Origin: Stramenopiles sp. TOSAG23-3
Lineage: Eukaryota; Sar
Assembly: GCA_900128585.1 (NCBI GenBank)
Contig: LT642644.1
Location: 1 to 13,094 of the forward strand
Length of the DNA: 13,094 bases
Direction of reading: 5' to 3'
Shown: positions 1 to 7,224 of the stretch, piece after piece
How the letters are laid out: every line of letters begins with the position of its first letter
Numbering within the stretch: position 1 is the first letter of the stretch
Notes under the pieces: generated by a model
What the model was told of the DNA's origin: nothing
Databases searched by the model: none
The model's input: only the letters and a program-made list of their open reading frames with translations
Translations under genes and position numbers: made by a program

Positions 1-204
1 TTTCTTAAAGAATTCTGGGTAACTCTTACAAAATTAAAAGAAAACAAGACTCCTTTTTTAATTTAAAGTAGTTCATTACTAATATTTAATGAACAAAGAC
101 TTCATTAATAAAGAAATCATTTCATCTCTTTTACTACACTCTCGTCAGTTGGGGAAAAATATTTTATTTTTTTAAAATATGTTTTTCGTATTATGTACAA
201 ATTC

Positions 205-756
205 TTAGTGGTTCGTTCGAAGTTTTCTTTTTACAAGCTTGATTCGTGGATTGTTGTGCTCCTTTTCTTGATGGGACCAGTACGCAGTTTCGGTGTACCC
301 AACCTCATTTTGACATCTTTCACACCAGTACTTCATCGTTCCTGTTGTTTTAAGACCCCTGCCAACGCTCATACCATCGTTATTTCTTGCAGCAGAAGAT
401 GGCGTGTTTTGTGTCGTTCGTATTATTTCTGTTGTATAACATTGCCAGTCCTGCTGCTTGATTCGGTTTATTGCAGCATTCATCGTAGCTGAATTGATTA
501 TATTTGAAATGAAAGATTGCTCTTCGATCCCTTTGAAGTGTTTTTCGAGCGGCAAGAGTGTGCCATATACAAAGCAAGCCCGGTGCTCAAAGGTTTTGTA
601 TCGATCAGTTATCTGCGTTGTGATGTAGTTTTCGATGGCGCTCGTAAATGTTCTGCGGCTGATCTCATCAGTCAAAAATCCCGGTGTTCCGATTAAAGAG
701 TAAATGCCATTTATTCTGTTGTATACTATGCTTTTCCAAATGTCTATATTGTTCAT
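205..756 (-). CDS. Small hypothetical protein with a C-terminal C2H2-like zinc motif
   Basis: I do not recognise this 183-residue protein. Residues 1-110 look like a mostly helical, soluble region with no signal peptide or membrane segment. A Ser/Asn/Gly-rich linker (about 115-138) leads to a single candidate zinc site, C145-x2-C148-x13-H162-x4-H167, with aromatic residues around it (Tyr143, Trp144, Tyr154, Tyr159, Trp160). A basic tail (about 171-180) follows. One C2H2-like finger with a basic tail suggests nucleic-acid binding, but that is inference. The frame opens at a true ATG and ends in TAA. The coding stretch is more GC-rich than the AT-rich DNA on both sides, which supports a real gene. 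It could also be a fragment of a longer gene, as nothing else in the window resembles it. Confidence 0.6.
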   Translation of the reverse strand: MNNIDIWKSIVYNRINGIYSLIGTPGFLTDEISRRTFTSAIENYITTQITDRYKTFEHRACFVYGTLLPLEKHFKGIEEQSFISNIINSATMNAAINRIKQQDWQCYTTEIIRTTQNTPSSAARNNDGMSVGRGLKTTGTMKYWCERCQNEVGYTETAYWSHQEKEHNNPRIKLVKRKLRTNH

Positions 757-910
757 TTAAAGGTTTAATTCTTTGTTGGCTTTTTTTTTATTTAAATTTA
801 TACAATAAAACAAAAATATATAAAATTGGTTGTTATAAAAAAAGTAGAGTAATTAACAACCACCTTCCTGCACATGATGCGGCGGGGGTCTTCTCTTCTT
901 CATTTCATCA

Positions 911-955
911 TTCTTCTTCTTTTAGTTAAATTTAATTTTAGAGAAGAAGAAGAAG
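911..955. repeat. TTC/GAA inverted microsatellite (potential hairpin)
   Basis: A TTC run (911-924) faces a GAA run (941-955) across an A/T-only core apart from one G, so the two runs can pair as a stem. Similar TTC runs lie just upstream (891-905) and downstream (1024-1050). If transcribed, either strand could fold. It may equally be two chance expansions of opposite orientation. Confidence 0.55.
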
Positions 956-1198
956 GTTGTTGTGACTGAATAATCTATGCTGTCTCTATATTAATGTAAT
1001 ATATAAAAGACGACATTTCGGCGCCTTCTTCTTTTCTTCTTCTTCTTTTTATTATTTTTTAGCGAAAAAATTTTAATTAAAAAAAAAGAATTTTCTTTTT
1101 CTTTCTTCAATGCTATTTCTATATATACTAATACTAATACTTGGAATATCGCACAAACCATCATTTTTTTAAAATTTTATAAAATAATCTAAAAAAGC

Positions 1199-1351
1199 TG
1201 TTTGTGTACTTGTATAATATAAAACCTATATAAATTGGTATAGTAAAAATAAAAGAGGTCTCGTGACATAATAAAAAGAGCAATAATTAGATGCTAATTC
1301 CATCTATTTATTTATTATTAATTAATTAAAATATCATCCTAATGGTATGTC
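1199..1351 (+). repeat. Left arm of a diverged inverted repeat
   Basis: Three blocks here recur in the same order, inverted, at 6906-7033. The first is GTACTTGT (1206-1213). The second is CCTATATAAATTGGTATAGT (1225-1244), exact over 20 bp and extending to 29 bp with one mismatch. The third runs from GATGCTA (about 1290) to CCTAATGGT (1338-1346), interrupted by a roughly 12-bp length difference in a T/A stretch. The match is much too long for chance even in AT-rich DNA. Another 13-bp piece (ATGCTATTTCTAT, 1110-1122) also matches the right arm. Confidence 0.7.
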
Positions 1352-1478
1352 AATGTAATATTAATACTCCTTTTCCTTCAAATGAAAAAAGGATTTTCGT
1401 TCTTCTTATCTTTGGATACAAAACATCGTCAACAACATCGCACAGCATAAGATATAAGCAGGGGAACCTGACGACTGA

Positions 1479-1498
1479 GAAGAAGAAGAAGAAGAAGA
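1479..1498 (+). repeat. GAA microsatellite
   Basis: A run of about six GAA triplets lies in the leader region about 285 bp before the two-repeat gene. It is in opposite orientation to the TTC tracts further upstream. Confidence 0.7.
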
Positions 1499-1781
1499 AT
1501 GATTATTATCTTCATTTTTTCTAAACTTCTCTCTCGCCTTATTACCTGGTATTAATACCTGTACATCTTCTAACCACCCATTATGGTACAAAAAAACTTC
1601 TTCTTTCTATAATTTATTGTAGAGCAAATAATGTTAATACTAATATAACAGATACCATGCATTGATCGAATACCTTTAATTGTTCGTAATATTCAAGATA
1701 GAGTATTGATGGATTTCTTGCACAGTTGAAAACACTTTGACGCATTTCAGAGTGAATGGTACACCTGGCAATTGTACCACT

Positions 1782-2858
1782 ATGGCTTCGGCAAATGCAA
1801 ACACCCCTGGCAAGCCGCACATAGGGAATGACTCCGACCCCGAGGACAACTACCCTTTGCAACCGCAAGGAAGTGAGGAGAGCTTTCTTTTTGAATTCGA
1901 TCCGAACGAGCCTGTACCTGTTCATGAAGGTGGTACTACTGATGATGATGCATCTGATAGTACTGACACTGACGAAGATTATCTTCAGGAGGAGATTGCG
2001 GAGATTCCTGGTCTGTTATCCAACTTGGAATTGAAAGTGCTTTGTAAAAGCAAGGATCACTACCTCAAAAGTGGGAGTAATTGTTTAATAGTTCGGTCCT
2101 CAAATAGCGCATACAACCTTGAGCTACGGGACGATGGTAAAAAGGTAGTGATGGGAAATGGAGAGTACTTTCTAATAAACAGCAAGACCCATGACAAACT
2201 AACGAAAGACGACCTTGACGAATTGAAACCGAAACTGATGAAAATTCGCGAAGCTGCCAAGAAGAACACGTTTAAATTTAAAACCAAAGGTCCGTACAAT
2301 TGGCTTTTGTATAGGTACGATGCAAATACAGAGTCGTATAACCCTGTTAAAACAGAGAACATTCCGAACGGTATCAAAGTAGAGATTGGTTTAAAAGAAG
2401 ATGAAGGTTCGAAATCTCGAAACATGGATCAATGTCGTGTTGTCTTGAATGTAACATGCCGGAAGACATCTGAAAATGATAAGGAACCGCCTTCTGTCGT
2501 CGAAGAAAAGGGTTATTATCGGGTGAGATCTACGTCGTCAACCTACGATGTTGAACTTCTAGTTGATGGTGTAAAAAACCTCATGAAAAAGGATGAATAT
2601 TACCTGGTAAAAGATGAAACGCAGCCCATTGAAGAGAAGTATTTCGAAAAATCGTACAAGCATGTGCGAATCAAGAATCAGGGTAAGCGAAACTCGGCCC
2701 AGCTAAACACTCTTGGCAATTACTTTTTGTACAAGTATGTAAAAGAGAAGAAAGTGTACGAACCTGTTAAAATTGAAAATGTACCGAAAGGGGTTAAAGT
2801 CGAGAGCAAAGACTCGCATAAGCCTCAAGAGGAACCCGGGTATTGTACAGTATTTTGA
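1782..2858 (+). CDS. Hypothetical protein: acidic N-terminus, two tandem domains, possible CaaX end
   Basis: This 358-residue protein is not one I recognise. Residues 1-50 are polar; 52-72 form an Asp/Ser/Thr/Glu-rich acidic patch. Two copies of a domain of about 100 residues follow, at roughly 94-202 and 242-342. Both end in the same signature, an L-Y-[RK]-Y strand then Y-x-PVK-x-EN-x-P-x-G-x-KVE (186-201 and 326-341, 11 of 16 identical), and both open with a VRS-S-x-Y-[DN]-[VL]-EL strand. They look like alternating beta strands with a helical insert. The last four residues are C-T-V-F, which fits a prenylation CaaX box. The frame is open up to 1737, but the first ATG is at 1782, with A at -3 and G at +4, so I start there. 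It ends 92 bp from the convergent next gene. No enzyme motif was seen. Confidence 0.8.
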   Translation: MASANANTPGKPHIGNDSDPEDNYPLQPQGSEESFLFEFDPNEPVPVHEGGTTDDDASDSTDTDEDYLQEEIAEIPGLLSNLELKVLCKSKDHYLKSGSNCLIVRSSNSAYNLELRDDGKKVVMGNGEYFLINSKTHDKLTKDDLDELKPKLMKIREAAKKNTFKFKTKGPYNWLLYRYDANTESYNPVKTENIPNGIKVEIGLKEDEGSKSRNMDQCRVVLNVTCRKTSENDKEPPSVVEEKGYYRVRSTSSTYDVELLVDGVKNLMKKDEYYLVKDETQPIEEKYFEKSYKHVRIKNQGKRNSAQLNTLGNYFLYKYVKEKKVYEPVKIENVPKGVKVESKDSHKPQEEPGYCTVF

Positions 2859-2895
2859 AGAGTAACAAGTATTTTATATTTTTATATTTTTTTAA

Positions 2896-2901
2896 AATAA
2901 A
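2896..2901 (+). other. Candidate polyadenylation signal
   Basis: AATAAA lies 38 bp beyond the TGA stop of the two-repeat gene, inside the 92-bp gap between convergent genes. Position and sequence fit a eukaryotic poly(A) signal, but the surroundings are so AT-rich that the motif could be incidental. Confidence 0.35.
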
Positions 2902-2950
2902 TATGCTATTTATATTTTGGTGCAAACATACACATCACTATCTCGCGAAA

Positions 2951-3835
2951 TCACCGCAAGGAAAAGGTACTGGCTATCCAATGACGGTCATCGTCAGAGA
3001 GATGCGTGTCCTGTCGGTCGGACAAAAAGCCCAGCTGGAGACAGTTGGTTGGTTCCAGAGAACTCATTCTACTTTCCATTCCACCGCTGGAGAACTCAAG
3101 AAGCATCGTACCGTCATCGCTGCAGTCGTCAATTAGAGGAAGCGTTAATCCGAGCAACTCCATCGTCTCTGGTTGGACGGCTACTTTACCACCTTGCATT
3201 TTAGCGACATCCAACTCGGAAATTTTTTTCTTGCAGAACGGCTCTAAAACGTTTTGAACATCATCGTTGCCTTCTGCAATCCCTTGTTTCAACGTCTTGA
3301 ACAAGGCATCCCGCACGGTCTCGTTATTTTCGTTTCTAACTTTGTCCCACCCAGGTTTGCTTGCCACCTTCTTTTGGCTGTGAAAGCTGGCAATTTCCTT
3401 TGTAAAGCCACTTAGCGATCCAAACTTGTGTAGCTCGCTGTCGTCTGTTTTTTCAACACTCGGAGATTTGCGTTTCCTGCCACATTCTTTCAGGTGGGCG
3501 ACCAAATTTTCGTCCCTCCTCCTTGGACTTTCAGGCTCTCCCCTTTTGTTAATCGTTGACACATTACCAGTAGGAACAGTGAACCCACCTTCGGTGAAGT
3601 ACAACCAGTACTTTTTGTGCCGTCCGTTCCCAAGACGCATTCTAAAGTAATAGCTCTCTTCATTGGGCGTTAAAAACCCCGCCTTAACTGCTAGTGTTAT
3701 TGGCTGCCTCCCTTTTTTGGTCTCTTCCCTCGTTACTCTGCGCGCTGCACTCGTTGCTTTCCTGCCATTTGTCTTTGGCCCCCGCCTCTTGCGGCCCCGC
3801 TTGGCAAGATTACTGCCCTGGTTCATTTTAACCAT
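2951..3835 (-). CDS. Hypothetical basic, probably nuclear protein
   Basis: This 294-residue protein is not one I recognise. Its first 45 residues are rich in Lys and Arg, with an NLS-like patch KRGRKRRGPK at 12-21; more basic patches lie at 103-107 and 120-123. Between them, residues 60-95 hold an aromatic segment (YYFRMRLGNG, then KKYWLYFTEGGF) that looks like a compact beta module. The middle is charged and helical; the last 70 residues are acidic and polar (DDCSDDG, LSDDDR). There is no signal peptide, membrane span or clear zinc site. The frame runs past 3835 only through a non-ATG region; the ATG at 3835 has the best context in the window (ACCATGG), so I chose it. The gene converges on the two-repeat gene and diverges from the 663-residue gene. 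A chromatin or DNA-binding role is a guess from charge alone. Confidence 0.75.
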   Translation of the reverse strand: MVKMNQGSNLAKRGRKRRGPKTNGRKATSAARRVTREETKKGRQPITLAVKAGFLTPNEESYYFRMRLGNGRHKKYWLYFTEGGFTVPTGNVSTINKRGEPESPRRRDENLVAHLKECGRKRKSPSVEKTDDSELHKFGSLSGFTKEIASFHSQKKVASKPGWDKVRNENNETVRDALFKTLKQGIAEGNDDVQNVLEPFCKKKISELDVAKMQGGKVAVQPETMELLGLTLPLIDDCSDDGTMLLEFSSGGMESRMSSLEPTNCLQLGFLSDRQDTHLSDDDRHWIASTFSLR

Positions 3836-4739
3836 GGTAGATTTCTTAAGTTGAATTAAAATAGTGTGAACGAAGTAATTGACCAACTATGCAATTCGTA
3901 GTAAAGATTGTTTTTCTTTTTAAAACCTTTCTGTTGTTTGATTAAAATTACAAACAATTCTTTTTGTGATTGGTACGATATTAATTTATTATGCAAAAGA
4001 AAGTAATACTTGTATTCGATTTACGATGACTCATTATTTATAGACGAAGAATAGAGGTAGCATTATATTGTCGAAATAAAATAATAATAATTAAAAAATT
4101 CTTCTTCTTCTTCCATTTTTGATGATGGTGCTGTGGTTATGTATTTGTGCGTGTTTTTCTGGTAGCGAAGATTGAAGCTGACAAAACAACCGAATAAAAA
4201 GAATTTCAATTTTATATAACATATGCACAGCATTAAAAATTCTTGTTTAATTTATTACCCAAAAGATTTTAAAAAATAGAAAAGAAAGCAAATCAATAAA
4301 ATCCCAAATAAAAGACCAAACTCATTAAATCTGTAACCAGAATTTTCGGTCTTGAAGTCTTGAAAATTGAACTTGAGACAAAAAGAAAAATGAAACCAAA
4401 TATTATTTAAGATAAACACAGCATTTAATTATGGAAATTGATTTTGGCAAAAAAAATAGGAGGAAAGTATTAGGTATACACAGCATAGAAAATAGAAAAT
4501 AGGAAGAAAAAAATGAAGCAAGAAGAAGAAGAAGATTAAAATGCATCAGAGGAGGGGGGAGGACGTTATGTATCCTCGTACGATCGAATTAGCTAATTCA
4601 ATGCACATTGAAAGTACACAAACATTTTGAACAAATCAATTTCGTGGAAGAATACATAGTCTCATGCAAAGAGAGAAATAAATTGTTAAAACGTTAAATT
4701 ACTTTGAATTGTTAACATCTAAAAGAAAGTCAACAGAAT
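3836..4739. other. AT-rich divergent spacer, presumed bidirectional promoter region
   Basis: This 904-bp spacer separates two divergent genes and must hold both promoters. It contains a TTC run (4099-4113), a GAA run (4521-4534), a long purine-rich stretch on the + strand (about 4440-4535), and three same-strand copies of CACAGCAT (4226-4233, 4417-4424, 4479-4486). No open frame of note, RNA gene or clear TATA box was found. The purine/pyrimidine asymmetry could allow unusual DNA structure, but nothing shows that it does. Confidence 0.55.
4226..4486 (+). promoter_or_regulatory. Three CACAGCAT motifs upstream of the 663-residue gene
   Basis: The 8-mer occurs at 4226, 4417 and 4479, all on the + strand, 255 to 515 bp before the ATG at 4740. 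A fourth copy is at 1441, upstream of the other + strand gene of the central block. Recurrence before two co-oriented genes suggests a shared promoter or leader element; the motif is short and the link is inference. Confidence 0.25.
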
Positions 4740-6731
4740 ATGTTTGCGACTGTACAGGAACGTACCAAAAGTGAACACGGTGATATGGAAGACGCGAAGA
4801 CCATGCGCGACGTCCACCAGCAGTTGAACCAGCTTGGGGGAATGTTGATTAAATTACAAGTGCGTATGGAGAAGATGAAGCCGATCGAAGAAGATTTTTT
4901 TCCAGCTGCGGACAATGAGGTTGATTTTATGAACGATGTTAACGAGCCCGAGCGCTCCCAGAGCGGGATGGAATACGGTTCCTCTGACGTGTCTGCGGAG
5001 CAGGCAACGCCCGAGGAAGACGTAGTAGAAACACATCAGCAAAAGGCGTCCCTCTTCGTCGGCAAGTACACCACTGACTTGGTCAAAAAAGAAAGCAAAA
5101 TTCATGGGAAATGTACCACGACCTTGTTCAAAATATTTCAAAGCGACGATAACACGACCATGGAATGCATTTACACTGGGAAAAGCCTCTTTCCAACGAA
5201 AATGGATGGGGAAATAGTGGACAGTGAAACTAATAAAAAGGAGCTCGTCGAGAAAAACACCGAGTTCCGATTCAAAAAGAGGGAAGGCACTCCCAACGAG
5301 TTTGTAGTCACCGGGCACGGACGAGACGGTTCCGGAGCATTTCGCATCAAAGGTTTAATGGTGTTTGACAGAGACACATGCCGTAGTGATATCGTTTTTC
5401 TTAAAATATACCAGCCAGAAGACCAGCGCAACGCAATAAACGAACAGAAGCTCCGGAGGGATTTAAGGAAGGAAAAAAGACAATTATTAAAAGATTGCGC
5501 GGGGACCCCGGAATGGTCAGTTCAGAATTCAATTGGGATTGTACGCTCGAAACTTCGTGCACTCGATAATGGAATAAAAATATGCTGGAAACCTGATGAT
5601 GTAGCACAATTATCTCATGACTTTCATCAGTTGGGTTCAAGCATCGCGGAGTCCATGTGGGGGAAAATTGAAGGCCACCTATTTCAAGATTATTGTAACA
5701 TCAGCACTCTGGATCATTTTGCGGGGGAGCTCAAGGAGGTGGATGATCTTTGGGCTCTTGGCGAGCTTGACGTCTACATTAAGGCCATGAGCGCGATGGT
5801 CGCTGGAGGGGAAAACCTATACTGGTCGAACGAAGACAAAGCGCGTCTTTTCCGAGATCTCGATCACTTTGTTCCAGCGAATCAACAATTTGAGGCGCAA
5901 GACATCCTGTCGACGTTCAACCCTCATCTTCGGGAAACTATCGGGAGGGGGCCTCTTGAGCAATATTCAATTGTAGGTCTGCACGAGCTTGAGAAGTTCG
6001 TGGAAACAGTAAAAGAGCTTGCCAAAGTCCTTGAAATCAGGAAGAGTACCATGTGCGCGCATTGCCATGAACCTCTTTCGTGCAAGACAAGTGCGGTCCC
6101 CGTCTGCAGCACTGTAGGGTGCGTGCCTTGCAGAATGCACGAAGAATGCTGGGTAGTATCCAAAGATTGGGGCAGAGGTTCTAATTGTCTGAACTGCATG
6201 CGGGGAACGATTCACAGGAGCAGGACAAGAGGATTATCGTGCCGTCAAGAAGCAACACAGGAACGGGCACCGCTGCAAAATTCAGGCACAAAGTGCACCA
6301 TGCTAGGGCTGTTGAACAAACTGAACGATTCCGTGTCTGACGTTTCATTGAAGCGGCGCGTGATGAGCCTCACCAGTGCCGTTGATAAAACGGCGGGCGA
6401 AATTATCCACTCCCGTTGGGGAAAGACGTCCGTGTTTGATCATTCGCTGTTTAAACCAGGCCACGAGTGCCCTTCAACTGTAGCAAAAAGCACTAAGAAG
6501 AGAAAGCGTCCCGCAGACTGTGCTCCGACAAAGAAAAAGAGGGGGAAACTTGAGTTTTCCACCACAGCACCTCGAATAGGACCACAATACCAGGCGTGTA
6601 TACCTCCGTACCAAGGGCCCGTAACCGCACCACCGAGTCTTGAGTGCACCAGGATTTTCACCCCTCCATTTGAAGCAACTCTGGAAAAAGACGGTCTTGA
6701 ATTCTTGGGGTCGCGGAAAATAAAACTGTAA
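4740..6731 (+). CDS. Hypothetical 663-residue nuclear protein with a RING-like zinc cluster
   Basis: I do not recognise this family. Residues 15-48 are heptad-like and may form a short coiled coil; 50-98 are acidic and probably disordered. Residues 100-225 look like a beta-rich domain, and 228-435 are mainly helical with charged repeats. A zinc cluster follows: C439-x2-C442-x13-C456-x4-C461-x2-C464-x2-H467-x2-C470-x12-C483-x2-C486, close in spirit to RING or PHD fingers but with non-standard spacing. Residues 584-603 form a bipartite NLS (KKRKR, then KKKRGK). The tail from 605 is Pro-rich. Nuclear localisation and a protein- or chromatin-binding finger are reasonable inferences; ubiquitin ligase activity is not shown. 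The start is a true ATG with A at -3; Met16 (4785) is an alternative. The gene is intron-free over 2 kb. Confidence 0.8.
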   Translation: MFATVQERTKSEHGDMEDAKTMRDVHQQLNQLGGMLIKLQVRMEKMKPIEEDFFPAADNEVDFMNDVNEPERSQSGMEYGSSDVSAEQATPEEDVVETHQQKASLFVGKYTTDLVKKESKIHGKCTTTLFKIFQSDDNTTMECIYTGKSLFPTKMDGEIVDSETNKKELVEKNTEFRFKKREGTPNEFVVTGHGRDGSGAFRIKGLMVFDRDTCRSDIVFLKIYQPEDQRNAINEQKLRRDLRKEKRQLLKDCAGTPEWSVQNSIGIVRSKLRALDNGIKICWKPDDVAQLSHDFHQLGSSIAESMWGKIEGHLFQDYCNISTLDHFAGELKEVDDLWALGELDVYIKAMSAMVAGGENLYWSNEDKARLFRDLDHFVPANQQFEAQDILSTFNPHLRETIGRGPLEQYSIVGLHELEKFVETVKELAKVLEIRKSTMCAHCHEPLSCKTSAVPVCSTVGCVPCRMHEECWVVSKDWGRGSNCLNCMRGTIHRSRTRGLSCRQEATQERAPLQNSGTKCTMLGLLNKLNDSVSDVSLKRRVMSLTSAVDKTAGEIIHSRWGKTSVFDHSLFKPGHECPSTVAKSTKKRKRPADCAPTKKKRGKLEFSTTAPRIGPQYQACIPPYQGPVTAPPSLECTRIFTPPFEATLEKDGLEFLGSRKIKL

Positions 6732-6905
6732 ACAATCTTATAAGTAATTTATAAATCATGAATTTAATTACTTAAATAACAGCCAATTTTCTTGTTTTTT
6801 TAAATCATGAAAAGAGTATCATCCTACGTAGTATAACACAATCGGTGAAATGTTGGTTAATATATATATATTGAACCTAAAAAAAATAGGAATTTTCAGT
6901 ACAGG

Positions 6906-7033
6906 AGCACACCATTAGGGTGATTTTTAACTAATACATAGAAATAGCATCATGTGTTTTTTTATTCACAAAAAATGGTTTAGTTTATTTTCACTATACC
7001 AATTTATATAGGCTAATATTACAAGTACAAAAA
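6906..7033 (-). repeat. Right arm of the diverged inverted repeat
   Basis: Read on the minus strand, this region carries the same ordered blocks as 1199-1351: GTACTTGT (7021-7028), the exact 20-bp block (6993-7012), GATGCTATTTCTAT (about 6937-6950) and CACCCTAATGGT (about 6912-6923). Indels separate the blocks and overall identity is clearly lower than within the 20-bp core. The arm lies 175 bp past the stop of the 663-residue gene. Confidence 0.7.
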
Positions 7034-7068
7034 ACATTGAATTTTGTAGTTTAAGAAATAGTATTGCC

Positions 7069-7107
7069 GGAAAGAGCTGAAGAACAGCGAGGTGAAGCCC
7101 TATACGG
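7069..7107 (-). repeat. 39-bp copy of signal-peptide-coding DNA
   Basis: These 39 bp match 8207-8245 at 37 positions in the same orientation. The source copy encodes the hydrophobic core of the secreted protein's signal peptide. Translated in the matching frame the copy would give R-I-G-L-H-L-A-V-L-Q-L-F, so one change puts a His in the core. Sequence on both sides does not match the source, and no start codon or mature protein continues from it, so it is an isolated fragment and not a second gene. Confidence 0.8.
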
Positions 7108-7122
7108 CCAGAATATTAATTG

Positions 7123-7172
7123 TAATGTTAGGAGATCTTCTACATGAACACGAAAGATTACATCTAACATTA
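7123..7172. repeat. Short inverted repeat (9-bp arms)
   Basis: TAATGTTAG (7123-7131) and CTAACATTA (7164-7172) are perfect complements with a 32-bp spacer. It lies 51 bp beyond the 3' end of the minus-strand secreted-protein gene and could form a hairpin in that transcript's tail. Confidence 0.4.
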
Positions 7173-7224
7173 AAAAAACGAATTATATAGTATGTTTTAA
7201 GACTCTCAATCTAACAAATTGCCA

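Larger units (their letters stand above)
757..1781. other. AT-rich intergenic spacer with TTC/GAA tracts and repeats
   Basis: This 1-kb spacer lies between the divergently transcribed 183-residue and two-repeat genes, so it should hold both promoters. It is strongly AT-rich, has no convincing open frame, and holds several TTC or GAA microsatellites (about 891-924, 941-955, 1024-1050, 1479-1498, 1597-1607), one arm of a dispersed inverted repeat (1199-1351) and a 12-bp palindrome (1548-1559). TATA-like strings occur near 1003 and 1228, but in DNA of this composition they are weak evidence. A pyrimidine-rich stretch ending in CAG at about 1750 could be a 3' splice site in the 5' leader of the next gene; I could not find a matching donor. 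Confidence 0.6.
6732..7224. other. AT-rich spacer between convergent genes
   Basis: This 493-bp spacer separates the 3' ends of the 663-residue gene and the secreted-protein gene. It holds the right arm of the inverted repeat (6906-7033), a 39-bp copy of signal-peptide-coding DNA (7069-7107) and a small inverted repeat (7123-7131 with 7164-7172). No open frame or RNA gene was seen. Confidence 0.6.

Noticed and set aside
1750-1781. Spliced upstream exon for the two-repeat gene
   Set aside because: A pyrimidine-rich stretch ending in CAG sits before the start, but I could not find a donor with an in-frame upstream ATG exon, and the ATG at 1782 has a good context.
1614-1925. 103-codon minus-strand frame overlapping the start of the two-repeat gene
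   Set aside because: It crosses AT-rich leader and the antisense of a better-supported gene, has no domain, and lacks the composition of a coding region in its first part.
4854-5318. 154-codon minus-strand frame inside the RING-like gene
   Set aside because: It is the antisense shadow of a 2-kb continuous gene and has no recognisable feature of its own.
7069-7107. A second secreted-protein gene
   Set aside because: Only 39 bp match; there is no start codon in register and no mature coding sequence follows.
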